A stretch of DNA of 64,000 nt, taken from Nocardioides islandensis. GTDB taxonomy: Bacteria > Actinomycetota > Actinomycetes > Propionibacteriales > Nocardioidaceae. This document shows positions 8,705 through 16,565 of this stretch, piece by piece. The notes beneath the pieces are model-generated. The model was not told the origin of the DNA and did no database searches. It worked only from the letters and a program-made list of their open reading frames with translations. How positions within the stretch are numbered: the stretch's first letter is position 1; each line of letters opens with the position of its first letter. The stretch lies in the NCBI RefSeq assembly GCF_015352455.1, contig NZ_JADKPN010000001.1, positions 434,001-498,000 on the forward strand, written 5' to 3'. The translations under genes were made by a program, and so were the position numbers.

Positions 8705-10174
8705 CTAGGTGGCCGGCAGGGCGACGTACGTGGTGTCGAGGTACTCGTCGATGCCCTCGAAGCTGCCCTCGCGACCGAACCCGCTGGCCTTCACGCCCCC
8801 GAACGGCGCGGCGGCGTTGGAGATCAGGCCGGAGTTGACGCCGACCATGCCGAACTGGAGCCGCTCTGCCACCCGGATCGTGCGGGACAGGTCGCGGGTG
8901 AAGACGTACGACGCCAGGCCGTACTCGGTGTCGTTGGCCCGTGTGATCGCCTCGTCCTCGTCGGCGAACGTGGTGATCGGGGCGACCGGCCCGAAGATCT
9001 CCTGCTTCACGATCTCCGCCTCGGCGGGTACGTCGACCAGCACGGTGGGCGGGTAGAACGTGCCGCCCGAGTGGTCCGGTCCGTCCATCGGCGTGCCGCC
9101 GACGACGACGCGGGCGCCGTCGTGCACGGCGTCGGTGACCAGCTGGCTGACCGAGTCGACGGCGTTCTGGTCGATGAGCGGGCCGACGTCGACCCCCTCG
9201 GTCTGGCCGCGGCCGACGACCAGCGCGCCCATGCGCGCGCCGAGCTTGTCGGCGAACTCGTCGGCGACCGACTCGTGCACGAGGAAGCGGTTGGCGGCGG
9301 TGCACGCCTCCCCCATGTTGCGCATCTTCGCGATCATCGCGCCCTCGACGGCCGCGTCGACGTCGGCGTCCTCGAACACGATGAACGGCGCGTTGCCGCC
9401 CAGCTCCATCGAGACCCGCTGGAGCTCGTCGGCCGACTGCCGGATGATCACCTTGCCGACCGTCGTGGAGCCGGTGAAGCTCACCTTGCGCAGCCGGTCG
9501 TCGGCCATCAGCGCCTTGCTCAGGCTCTTGGAGTCCGAGGTCGTGACGATGTTGAGGACGCCGGCCGGGAGCCCGGCCTCCTCGAGCGTTGCGGCCAGCG
9601 CCAGCATCGTCAGCGGCGTGAGCTCGGCGGGCTTGACCACCATCGTGCAGCCGGCCGCGATGGCCGGGCCGATCTTGCGGGTGCCCATCGCCAGCGGGAA
9701 GTTCCAGGGCGTGATGAACAGGCACGGGCCGACCGGCTTCTTGATCGTCAGCAGCCGGCTGCCGCCGGCGGGGTTCTGCATCCAGCGGCCGTGGATGCGC
9801 ACCGCCTCCTCGGAGAACCACCGGAAGAACTCCGCGCCGTAGGCGACCTCGCCCTTGGCCTCCTTGACGGTCTTCCCCATCTCCAGGCTCATCAGCTCGG
9901 CGAAGTCGTCGGCCCGGGCGGTGATCGCCTCGAAGGCCCGCCGCAGGATCTCGCCGCGCTCACGGGGCGCCGTACGCGCCCACTCGTCCTGGACGGCGAC
10001 GGCCGCGTCGAGCGCGTCGACGGCGTCGTTGACGTCGCCGTCGGCGACCTCGGTGATGACCGATCCGTCGGCGGGGTCGCGGACGGCGAAGGTGGCGCCG
10101 CTGTTGGCCTCGCGCCAGGACCCTCCGATGAAGAGGAGGCGGTGCTCGGGCGGCAGCAGATCTAGACCGGACAT
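8705..10174 (-). CDS. gabD: NAD(P)-dependent succinate-semialdehyde dehydrogenase
   Basis: A 489-residue ALDH-superfamily enzyme; the likely reaction is succinate semialdehyde to succinate. Visible are TPWNFPLAMGTRKIGPAIAA, FTGSTTVGKVI, the general-base Glu in ELGGNAPF (about residue 257) and the nucleophilic Cys in GEACTAANR (about 291). PFGGVKASGFGREGS is the usual C-terminal signature. The start ATG 10174 gives the normal family N-terminus and has CAGGAT 7 nt upstream; earlier in-frame starts would add about 84 unconserved residues. No GABA transaminase is nearby, so the pathway is open. Confidence 0.88.
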   Translation of the reverse strand: MSGLDLLPPEHRLLFIGGSWREANSGATFAVRDPADGSVITEVADGDVNDAVDALDAAVAVQDEWARTAPRERGEILRRAFEAITARADDFAELMSLEMGKTVKEAKGEVAYGAEFFRWFSEEAVRIHGRWMQNPAGGSRLLTIKKPVGPCLFITPWNFPLAMGTRKIGPAIAAGCTMVVKPAELTPLTMLALAATLEEAGLPAGVLNIVTTSDSKSLSKALMADDRLRKVSFTGSTTVGKVIIRQSADELQRVSMELGGNAPFIVFEDADVDAAVEGAMIAKMRNMGEACTAANRFLVHESVADEFADKLGARMGALVVGRGQTEGVDVGPLIDQNAVDSVSQLVTDAVHDGARVVVGGTPMDGPDHSGGTFYPPTVLVDVPAEAEIVKQEIFGPVAPITTFADEDEAITRANDTEYGLASYVFTRDLSRTIRVAERLQFGMVGVNSGLISNAAAPFGGVKASGFGREGSFEGIDEYLDTTYVALPAT

Positions 10175-10297
10175 GCAAGAAATCCTGGCACTACCGGCAA
10201 GTTCGTGGAAACAGGGCCCGCGTCGCTGGACGCCCTGGGAACCTTCTCGCGCGGAGCTTCGAGGGCCCAGCAACGACTTTGCTCTCGGACCGTCGGA

Positions 10298-10330
10298 CCC
10301 CTCGCAGACCCCATGCTGCGAGGGGTTCTT
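10298..10330 (+). terminator. Rho-independent-type hairpin
   Basis: CCCCTCGCAG (10298-10307) pairs perfectly with CTGCGAGGGG (10316-10325) around an 8-nt loop and is followed by TTCTT on the + strand. It lies upstream of a + strand gene, not after one, so it would end either a small RNA or a leader. Confidence 0.5.
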
Positions 10331-10381
10331 CATCCCCTCGGACGAGCGAGCCTGCGAGCTCGGACGAGATGCCGGATGAAG

Positions 10382-10496
10382 ATCGAGCCGGCGGCGCTGC
10401 CCGGAGCGCAGCGACGGGGCGCGCATGGCCGTGTCGAGATCCCGGCGACGGGTCTCGACACGGGCTCGCCCAGGGGCCCGCCCGGCTCGACCACCG
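10382..10496. repeat. REPIN-like palindrome, divergent subfamily
   Basis: The outer ends are TCGAGCCGG on the left and its complement CCGGCTCGA on the right. A strong inner pair CCGTGTCGAGA/TCTCGACACGG surrounds CCCGGCGACGGG. The organisation is that of the elements at 16458, 18577 and 49842, but the end and core sequences differ. Confidence 0.65.
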
Positions 10497-10554
10497 AAGA
10501 CACTCTTGCGAACGGCCGCGCCGAGGGGTTGGGTCGGAAGCGGAGGTGGTCCAC

Positions 10555-12657
10555 ATGGCCGACAAGGGAAACGCGCGGAGACCAGCCGGACAGGATCTGG
10601 GGGCGAGCAGCCCGGACCGGATCCGCAACGTGGTGCTCGTCGGGCCGGGAGGCTCGGGCAAGACCACCTTGGTGGAGACGCTGCTCGCCTCAGCCGGGGC
10701 CATCCCCCGAGCCGGTTCGGTGCGTGACGGCACCACCGTCTGCGACTTCGACGACGCCGAGGAGAAGCACGGCCGCTCGATCTCGCTCGCGGTGGCGCCG
10801 GTCGTGCACCGCGAGACCAAGATCAACCTGGTCGACACCCCCGGGTACGCCGACTTCGTGGGCGACGTACGCGCCGGGCTGCGGGCCGCGGACTGCGCGC
10901 TCTTCGTGATCGCGGCCAACGACGGCGTCGACGACGGCACCCGCGCGCTGTGGCGCGAGTGCGCCGACGTCGGCATGCCGCGCGCGGTCGTCATCACCAA
11001 GCTCGACCAGTCGCGCGCCGACTACGACGGCGTGCTGGCCCAGGCGCAGGCGGCGTTCGGCGACAAGGTGATGCCGCTGTACGTCCCCGAACGCTCGGGC
11101 GACGAGGTCACGTCCGTCACCGGGCTGATCTCCGCGGGTGAGGGCAGGTACGACGACCTGCGCGGCTCCCTCATCGAGGGGATCATCGAGGAGTCCGAGG
11201 ACGAGACGCTGATGGACCGGTACCTCGGCGGCGAGGAGATCTCCTCGGAGGTGCTGATCGAGGACCTCGAGACCGCGGTCGCGCGGGCGACGTTCTTCCC
11301 CGTCGTCCCGGTCTGCTCGCAGACCGGCGTCGGCTGCGCGGAGCTGCTGGACCTCGCCGTCGACGGCTTCCCGTCCCCGTCCGAGCACCCGTCGCCCGAC
11401 GTGTTCACTCCCGCCGGCGCCGCCGCCGAGGGGATCGAGTGCGACCCCAAGGGCGTGCTCGTCGCGGAGATCGTGAAGACCACGAGCGACCCGTACGTCG
11501 GCCGGCTCAGCCTGGTCCGCGTCTTCTCCGGCACCCTCACCGCCGAGCAGCAGGTGCACGTGTCCGGACACTTCACGTCGTTCTTCGGCGCCGAGCAGGG
11601 CCACGAGGACCACGACGAGGACGAGAAGATCGGCGCCCTGTCGTACCCCTTCGGCCGCACCCTGGTGCCCGCCGACGCCGTCGTCGCCGGCGACCTCTGC
11701 GCCATCGGCCGGCTGACCCGCGCGGAGACCGGCGACACGCTCTCGTCCTGCGACGACGCACGCGTGCTGCGCCCCTGGTCGATGCCCGAGCCGCTGCTGC
11801 CGATCGCCATCGTGGCGTCCAGCAAGGCCGACGAGGACAAGCTGTCGCAGGCCCTGAGCCGGCTGGCCGCCGAGGACCCGAGCATCCGCGTCGAGAACAA
11901 CGGCGAGACGCACCAGCTCGTCATCTGGTGCATGGGCGAGGCCCACGGCGAGGTGATCATGGAGCGGCTGGCCGAGCGGTACTCGGTGCACGTCGACCAG
12001 GTGCCGTTCGTGGTGTCCCTGCGCGAGACGTTCTCCGGCCCGGCCAAGGGGCACGGCCGGCACGTCAAGCAGTCCGGCGGCCACGGCCAGTACGCCGTGT
12101 GCGACATCGAGGTCGAGCCGCTGCCGGAGGGCGGCGGGTTCGAGTTCGTCGACAAGGTCGTCGGCGGCGCCGTACCCCGCAACTTCATCCCCTCGGTCGA
12201 GAAGGGCGTGCGCGCCCAGATGGAGCGCGGGGTCCGCAACGGCTACCCGATGGTCGACCTGCGGGTGACGCTGTTCGACGGCAAGGCCCACGCGGTCGAC
12301 TCCTCCGACATGGCCTTCCAGATGGCCGGCGGGCTGGCGCTGCGCGAGGCCGGCGCGGCGACGACGGTGACCATGCTCGAGCCGCTCGACACCGTCTCGG
12401 TGATCGTCCCCGACGACCTGGTCGGCACGATCATGAGCGACCTGTCCTCGCGCCGCGGCCGGCTGCTCGGCACCGACAAGGTCGGCGAGGACCGCACCGT
12501 CATCAAGGCCGAGGTACCGCAGACCGAGCTGGTCCGGTACGCCGTCGACCTCCGCTCCGCCACCCACGGCGCCGGCTCCTTCACCCGTACCTTCGCCCAC
12601 TACGAACCCATGCCCGAGGACGTGGCGCGCACCATCGAGCCCCGCGAGCGGTCGTAG
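10555..12657 (+). CDS. fusA2: Elongation factor G-like protein EF-G2
   Basis: A 700-residue translational GTPase paralogue of the EF-G2 type (M. tuberculosis Rv0120c). G1 is GPGGSGKTT (30-38), G3 is DTPGY (94-98) and G4 is TKLD (148-151). All four later EF-G domains are present. The G3 His of true EF-G (DTPGH) is Tyr here, and the G4 Asn is Thr. The effector loop reads EKHGRSISL rather than the RGITI type. As I recall, EF-G2 of M. smegmatis binds GTP without clear ribosome-stimulated hydrolysis, which fits these changes. ATG 10555 follows GGAGGTGG. It is a single-gene unit. Confidence 0.9.
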   Translation: MADKGNARRPAGQDLGASSPDRIRNVVLVGPGGSGKTTLVETLLASAGAIPRAGSVRDGTTVCDFDDAEEKHGRSISLAVAPVVHRETKINLVDTPGYADFVGDVRAGLRAADCALFVIAANDGVDDGTRALWRECADVGMPRAVVITKLDQSRADYDGVLAQAQAAFGDKVMPLYVPERSGDEVTSVTGLISAGEGRYDDLRGSLIEGIIEESEDETLMDRYLGGEEISSEVLIEDLETAVARATFFPVVPVCSQTGVGCAELLDLAVDGFPSPSEHPSPDVFTPAGAAAEGIECDPKGVLVAEIVKTTSDPYVGRLSLVRVFSGTLTAEQQVHVSGHFTSFFGAEQGHEDHDEDEKIGALSYPFGRTLVPADAVVAGDLCAIGRLTRAETGDTLSSCDDARVLRPWSMPEPLLPIAIVASSKADEDKLSQALSRLAAEDPSIRVENNGETHQLVIWCMGEAHGEVIMERLAERYSVHVDQVPFVVSLRETFSGPAKGHGRHVKQSGGHGQYAVCDIEVEPLPEGGGFEFVDKVVGGAVPRNFIPSVEKGVRAQMERGVRNGYPMVDLRVTLFDGKAHAVDSSDMAFQMAGGLALREAGAATTVTMLEPLDTVSVIVPDDLVGTIMSDLSSRRGRLLGTDKVGEDRTVIKAEVPQTELVRYAVDLRSATHGAGSFTRTFAHYEPMPEDVARTIEPRERS

Positions 12658-12675
12658 GTCTCGGCGCGCGAGGTC

Positions 12676-12751
12676 ACATGTAACGCGGTGTTAGACCGTC
12701 TTCCCACGCGTTCTAACGCGTGGGAAGTACACCTAACACCGCGTTACATGT
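12676..12751. repeat. Double nested palindrome between convergent genes
   Basis: Outer 19-bp perfect arms, ACATGTAACGCGGTGTTAG (12676-12694) and complement (12733-12751), enclose a second 13-bp stem CTTCCCACGCGTT (12700-12712) with complement 12715-12727. It lies between the 3' ends of EF-G2 and the PBP gene, ending at the PBP stop codon. It could be a bidirectional terminator without a T tract or a mobile palindrome. Confidence 0.75.
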
Positions 12752-14670
12752 CAGGAAGCGGCCCGCAGGAACTCCTCCAGGATCGGGCCGGCGGTACCCG
12801 AGCCCGACGTACCGACGTCCACGAACACGGCGACGGCGAGGTCGCCCTGGGCGGCGACCATCCAGGCGTGGGTGTTGATGGAGCCGCCCTGGTCGAACTC
12901 GGCCGTACCCGTCTTGGCGATCACCGGGGGCCCGGGGACGTCGAGGAGGAACGAGCCGCTGCCGCCGGTGACCACGCCGCGCAGCATCGACCGGAGCGCC
13001 TCGGCCTCGGCCGGCCCGGGACCGGACACGCCCTCGGGAGCCGGTGAGGTCACCGAGGTCACCAGCGACGGCACGACGAGCTTGCCGGCCTGGATGGACG
13101 CGATCACCGTGGCCATCACCATCGGGGAGGCGAGGACCTTGCCCTGGCCGATCATGTCCGCGGCCTTCTCGGTCTCGCCGGCGGGCGGCACCACGTTGCC
13201 GAAGTACGCCGGGAAGCCGAGGTCGTGGTCCACACCCATGCCGAGCGAGGCGGCGGCCTCCACGAGCGAGTCCTGGCCGAGCTTGCCGCGCTGGGAGATG
13301 AACGCGGTGTTGCACGAGTTGGCCAGCGCCGTGCGCAGCGGGATGTTGCCGAGCGCCGAGGCCGGGTAGTCGTCGTAGTTCTCGAACCGCTTGCCGTCGA
13401 CCACCACCGACGACGTGCAGGGCACGACCGTGCTCGGCGAGACGCCCGCGCGCAGCAGCGCCAGCGAGGTCACCTGCTTGAACGTGGACCCCGGCGCGTA
13501 CTGCCCGTACGTCGCGTAGTTGGCGCCCGCGTTGCCGGGACCGTTCGCCGCGGCCAGGATCTCGCCGGTCGACGGCCGGATCGCCACCAGCGCCGACGCC
13601 GGCCCAACGCCCGCCAACGCCTGCTCCGCCGCGATCTCGAGGTCGGTGTCCAGGGTCAGCTGGAGCGGCTGCCCGTCGACCGCGTCGACACGGAAGATCT
13701 CGCGCGTCTTGCCGTCCGAGCCGACCGCGTTGACCTCCTGGCCGGGCGTGCCGCGCAGCTGCTCGTCGTACCGCGCCTGCAGCCCGGACAGCCCGGCGAC
13801 GTCGCCGATCGAGTAGAGGTCGGGGTGCTCGGAGATCATCTCGGCGGTCACCTCGCCCACCGACCCGAGGATCGCCGCCGCGAAGCCCTTGGTCGGGGCG
13901 AGCGGGAGCTCGGCGGCGATCACCGCGCCCCCCTTGATGCCGCGCATCGCGTGCAGCACCCCGCGCGGCACCTCGTCCTGGCGGTAGACGATCGCCTCCA
14001 CGAACGCCAGCGGCCCTGACGCCTTCACCCGTTTCGCGTACGTCGCCACGTCGATGTCCACCAGCCGCGCCACCGCCCGCGCGTCGGCGACCGCCTTGTC
14101 CGCGGCCACCTTGGACCGATCGATGCCGATCCGGACGACCGGCCGGTTGGTCACCAGCGCCAGCCCGCCGGCGCCGAGGATGTCCCCGCGCCTCGACCCG
14201 AGGCTGACCAGGTCCAGGGTGACCGTGGGGCTCAGCGACGGCTCGATCGTGGCGACGTCCCAGGTGGCCTGCCACTCGTCGTCGAGCTCGGTCAGCGTGG
14301 CCTGCGAGGAGTACTGCCAGCCGTCCGGGCCGATCGGCCACGTCCAGTCGAAGGTCGCGGTCGCCGTCGGCGTCTCGGCACCGGCCTGCTCGCTCACGTC
14401 CGCGACCGACACCGTCGGTTCCAGCTCGCCCAGGCCCTTGACGGTCGTGGCGTACTCCTCCCCCACGGCCGCCGGGTCGTCGCCGTCCCCGAAGGAGACG
14501 TCGGCGAAGTCCCCGGACGCGAGTGCGTCGGCGTACACCTGGGCCGCGGCCTCCGGCGAGGCTCCGTCCTCGCCCCCGGACACGTCGCCCGGACCGCTCG
14601 AGTCGTCCGAGGTGCAGCCGGTGACGAGCAGGAGGGCCGCGGCGGCCAGGACCGGGCGGGCGCGTCGCAT
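12751..14670 (-). CDS. Penicillin-binding protein, lipoprotein transpeptidase (PBP-lipo type)
   Basis: A 639-residue class B-like PBP. The signal peptide ends in lipobox LVTGC with lipidated Cys19. An NTF2-like (MecA_N) domain lies at about 35-150, then a dimerisation region. The transpeptidase domain has S-x-x-K in PGSTFK (about 393), S-x-N in NSCNTAF (about 451) and KTG in AKTGTAEF (about 585). All catalytic residues are intact, so it should cross-link peptidoglycan outside the membrane. It resembles Rv2864c. It is a single gene convergent with EF-G2; a palindrome abuts its stop. Confidence 0.92.
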   Translation of the reverse strand: MRRARPVLAAAALLLVTGCTSDDSSGPGDVSGGEDGASPEAAAQVYADALASGDFADVSFGDGDDPAAVGEEYATTVKGLGELEPTVSVADVSEQAGAETPTATATFDWTWPIGPDGWQYSSQATLTELDDEWQATWDVATIEPSLSPTVTLDLVSLGSRRGDILGAGGLALVTNRPVVRIGIDRSKVAADKAVADARAVARLVDIDVATYAKRVKASGPLAFVEAIVYRQDEVPRGVLHAMRGIKGGAVIAAELPLAPTKGFAAAILGSVGEVTAEMISEHPDLYSIGDVAGLSGLQARYDEQLRGTPGQEVNAVGSDGKTREIFRVDAVDGQPLQLTLDTDLEIAAEQALAGVGPASALVAIRPSTGEILAAANGPGNAGANYATYGQYAPGSTFKQVTSLALLRAGVSPSTVVPCTSSVVVDGKRFENYDDYPASALGNIPLRTALANSCNTAFISQRGKLGQDSLVEAAASLGMGVDHDLGFPAYFGNVVPPAGETEKAADMIGQGKVLASPMVMATVIASIQAGKLVVPSLVTSVTSPAPEGVSGPGPAEAEALRSMLRGVVTGGSGSFLLDVPGPPVIAKTGTAEFDQGGSINTHAWMVAAQGDLAVAVFVDVGTSGSGTAGPILEEFLRAAS

Positions 14671-14792
14671 GCCGCCTGTCTACCAAACGACGCCTTGTGA
14701 CCCAGCCCACAGACACGTCCGGAAGAAATAGGACTGTGGTCCGGTTACAGTCATTGAAAGTTGGACTAAACCACCAGGAGATGAGCAACCCG

Positions 14793-15416
14793 ATGAGCAT
14801 TTTCTCGCGCACCAAGACCGCCCCCGCCGGCACCGAGGCCGACTTCGAGCAGGCCACCCAGACGATCGAGGACATCACCGGCGACTACACGCTGGACGTC
14901 ACCCACACCCGCCTGGGCTTCAGCGCCCGGCACGCGATGGTGACCACCGTGCGCGGCCAGTTCAAGGAGTTCTCCGGCACCGCCCACGTCGACACCCAGA
15001 ACCCCGCCAACAGCAAGGTCGAGGTGACCATCGACGCCACGAGCGTCGACACCGGCAACGACCAGCGCAACGGCCACCTGACCTCGGCCGACTTCTTCGA
15101 GGTCGAGGCCCACCCGCAGATCAGCTTCGTGTCCACCGAGGTGGAGCGCGCCGACCAGACCACCTGGGTCATCACCGGCGACCTGACCATCAAGGGCACC
15201 ACCAAGCCCGTCACGATCGAGTTCGAGCAGACCGGCTCGGCCCGTGACCCCTTCGGCAACCTGCGCGTCGGGTTCGAGGGCAGCACCGCCATCAACCGCA
15301 AGGACTGGGGTCTGACCTGGAACGCCGCGCTCGAGACCGGCGGCGTGCTCGTCTCCGACCGCATCAAGCTCGAGTTCGACATCAGCGCGATCCAGAACGC
15401 TGCCGTCGAGGCCTGA
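14793..15416 (+). CDS. YceI-family lipocalin-fold protein
   Basis: A 207-residue protein. The family core runs from GDYTLDVTHTRLGFSARHAM (about residue 29) through DLTIKGTTKPVTIEF to NRKDWGLTWN. YceI proteins bind polyisoprenoid-like lipids in an eight-stranded barrel. No signal peptide is present, so this member is probably cytoplasmic. Two starts are possible: ATG 14781 abuts AGGAG (14776-14780), and ATG 14793 lies 12 nt from it; I chose 14793, though the shorter spacing is not ideal either way. TACAGT (14744-14749) is a candidate -10. Confidence 0.88.
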   Translation: MSIFSRTKTAPAGTEADFEQATQTIEDITGDYTLDVTHTRLGFSARHAMVTTVRGQFKEFSGTAHVDTQNPANSKVEVTIDATSVDTGNDQRNGHLTSADFFEVEAHPQISFVSTEVERADQTTWVITGDLTIKGTTKPVTIEFEQTGSARDPFGNLRVGFEGSTAINRKDWGLTWNAALETGGVLVSDRIKLEFDISAIQNAAVEA

Positions 15417-15445
15417 GCCCTCGTGCGGTGAACCGCCGCCTCAGC

Positions 15446-15482
15446 ACGACGCCCCGACCGGTGACCCCGGGCGGGGCGTCGT
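15446..15482 (+). terminator. GC-rich terminator-like hairpin after YceI
   Basis: ACGACGCCCCG (15446-15456) pairs perfectly with CGGGGCGTCGT (15472-15482) around 15 nt, 30 bp after the YceI stop. There is no T tract. Confidence 0.55.
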
Positions 15483-15540
15483 CGTACGTGGGGTCGTATT
15501 TCGCGTGCACCTCCTCGGCGGCGCTGTGTTCAATGCGCGC

Positions 15541-16455
15541 ATGGATCTTCCCGACGGCCTGACCGCCGCGCCGTACACCGTCGAGGCCCTGGACGCCGTC
15601 TTCGCGGTCGCGGCCGCCCAACAGCAGCACGACATCGGCCGGGTCGACGTCGAGCGCGCCGACTTCGAGGCCGACTGGGCACGGCCCAGCTTCGACTTCG
15701 CGAGCATGACGATGGGTGTGTACGACGGCGACCGGCTCGTCGCGTTCGGCGAGCTGATCGGCGCCAACCGGGGCGAGGTCGGCGTGCACCCGGAGTACCG
15801 CCGCCGGGGCATCGGCACCGCCCTCGCCCGCTGGATGGAGGGCGCCGCCCGCGAGCACGGGTACACCGCGATCGGCGGCCCGGTCCCCCAGGGCTCGGAC
15901 GGCGACCGGCTGCTGGAGAAGCTCGGGTACGGCGTGCGCTGGACCTCGTGGGTGCTCCAGGTGCCGGCGGGCGCCACCATCCCGCACCGCGACGTGCCGG
16001 ACGGCTACGAGATCCGGGCCGCGACGCCCGACGACCACGAGGCCGTCTGGAACGTCGTCGAGGACGCCTTCCTCGAGTGGTCGGTCCGCGACCGGGAGCC
16101 GTTCGAGGACTTCATCGCCACCGTCGTCCGGCGCCCCGGGCACGAGCCGTGGATGCTGCGGGTGGTCTCCGACCCGAGCGGCGAGGTGGTCGGCACGGCC
16201 TCGCTGGTGATGGCCGAGGACGGGGCCAGCGGCGAGCTGACCGAGGCGTACGTCGAGCGGCTCGCCGTCCGCAAGGACCAGCGCGGCCGGGGCCTCGCCC
16301 AGGCCCTGCTCGTCGACGCCTTCGAGCAGGGCCGGCAGCACGGCGCCCCGCGCTCCGGCCTCTCCACCGACTCGCGGACGGGCGCGCTGAGCCTCTACGA
16401 GAAGGTCGGCATGGTCGTCAGCGACACCTGGGTGAACCGAGGGATCTCGCTGTAG
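15541..16455 (+). CDS. Tandem-GNAT acetyltransferase
   Basis: A 304-residue protein with two GNAT domains. The first, at about 10-145, has EVGVHPEYRRRGIGTALARW. The second, at about 155-300, has VERLAVRKDQRGRGLAQALL and LYEKVGM. Both keep the acetyl-CoA loop R/Q-x-x-G-x-G/A. The layout recalls mycothiol synthase MshD, but length and context do not prove that role. ATG 15541 is the first start matching the domain. A REPIN follows directly after its stop. Confidence 0.82.
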   Translation: MDLPDGLTAAPYTVEALDAVFAVAAAQQQHDIGRVDVERADFEADWARPSFDFASMTMGVYDGDRLVAFGELIGANRGEVGVHPEYRRRGIGTALARWMEGAAREHGYTAIGGPVPQGSDGDRLLEKLGYGVRWTSWVLQVPAGATIPHRDVPDGYEIRAATPDDHEAVWNVVEDAFLEWSVRDREPFEDFIATVVRRPGHEPWMLRVVSDPSGEVVGTASLVMAEDGASGELTEAYVERLAVRKDQRGRGLAQALLVDAFEQGRQHGAPRSGLSTDSRTGALSLYEKVGMVVSDTWVNRGISL

Positions 16456-16457
16456 TT

Positions 16458-16564
16458 CCGCTGGTCGAGGAAGGCGCGCCAGCGCCTGTCACGAGACCCG
16501 GCGAGAGGTCCGTGGTCGTCTCACCGGGTCTCGTGACGGGACTTCGTCCCTCCTCGACCAGCGG
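16458..16564. repeat. REPIN-like palindrome, copy 1
   Basis: Ends CCGCTGGTCGAGGA (16458-16471) and complement (16551-16564). Inner pair GTCACGAGACCCG (16488-16500) with 16525-16537. Each arm carries its own small hairpin: AGGCG/CGCCT (16472-16487) and GGGAC/GTCCC (16538-16550). Nearly identical, in reverse orientation, to 49842-49944. It sits between convergent genes. Confidence 0.85.
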
Positions 16565-16565
16565 C

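Larger units (their letters stand above)
10175..10554. other. 380-bp divergent intergenic region
   Basis: No convincing coding sequence. It holds a structured stretch with a GGGCCC pair (10214-10219 with 10263-10268), a hairpin with a T-rich tail (10298-10330), a REPIN-like palindrome (10382-10496) and the EF-G2 ribosome-binding site GGAGGTGG (10542-10549). Possible small-RNA locus; see findings. Confidence 0.6.

Noticed and set aside
6641..10165. Very long + strand open frame (over 1,100 codons) across LtrA, DUF2332 and the dehydrogenase
   Set aside because: Composition is Arg/Gly/His-rich shadow sequence; real genes with clear motifs occupy the same DNA in other frames.
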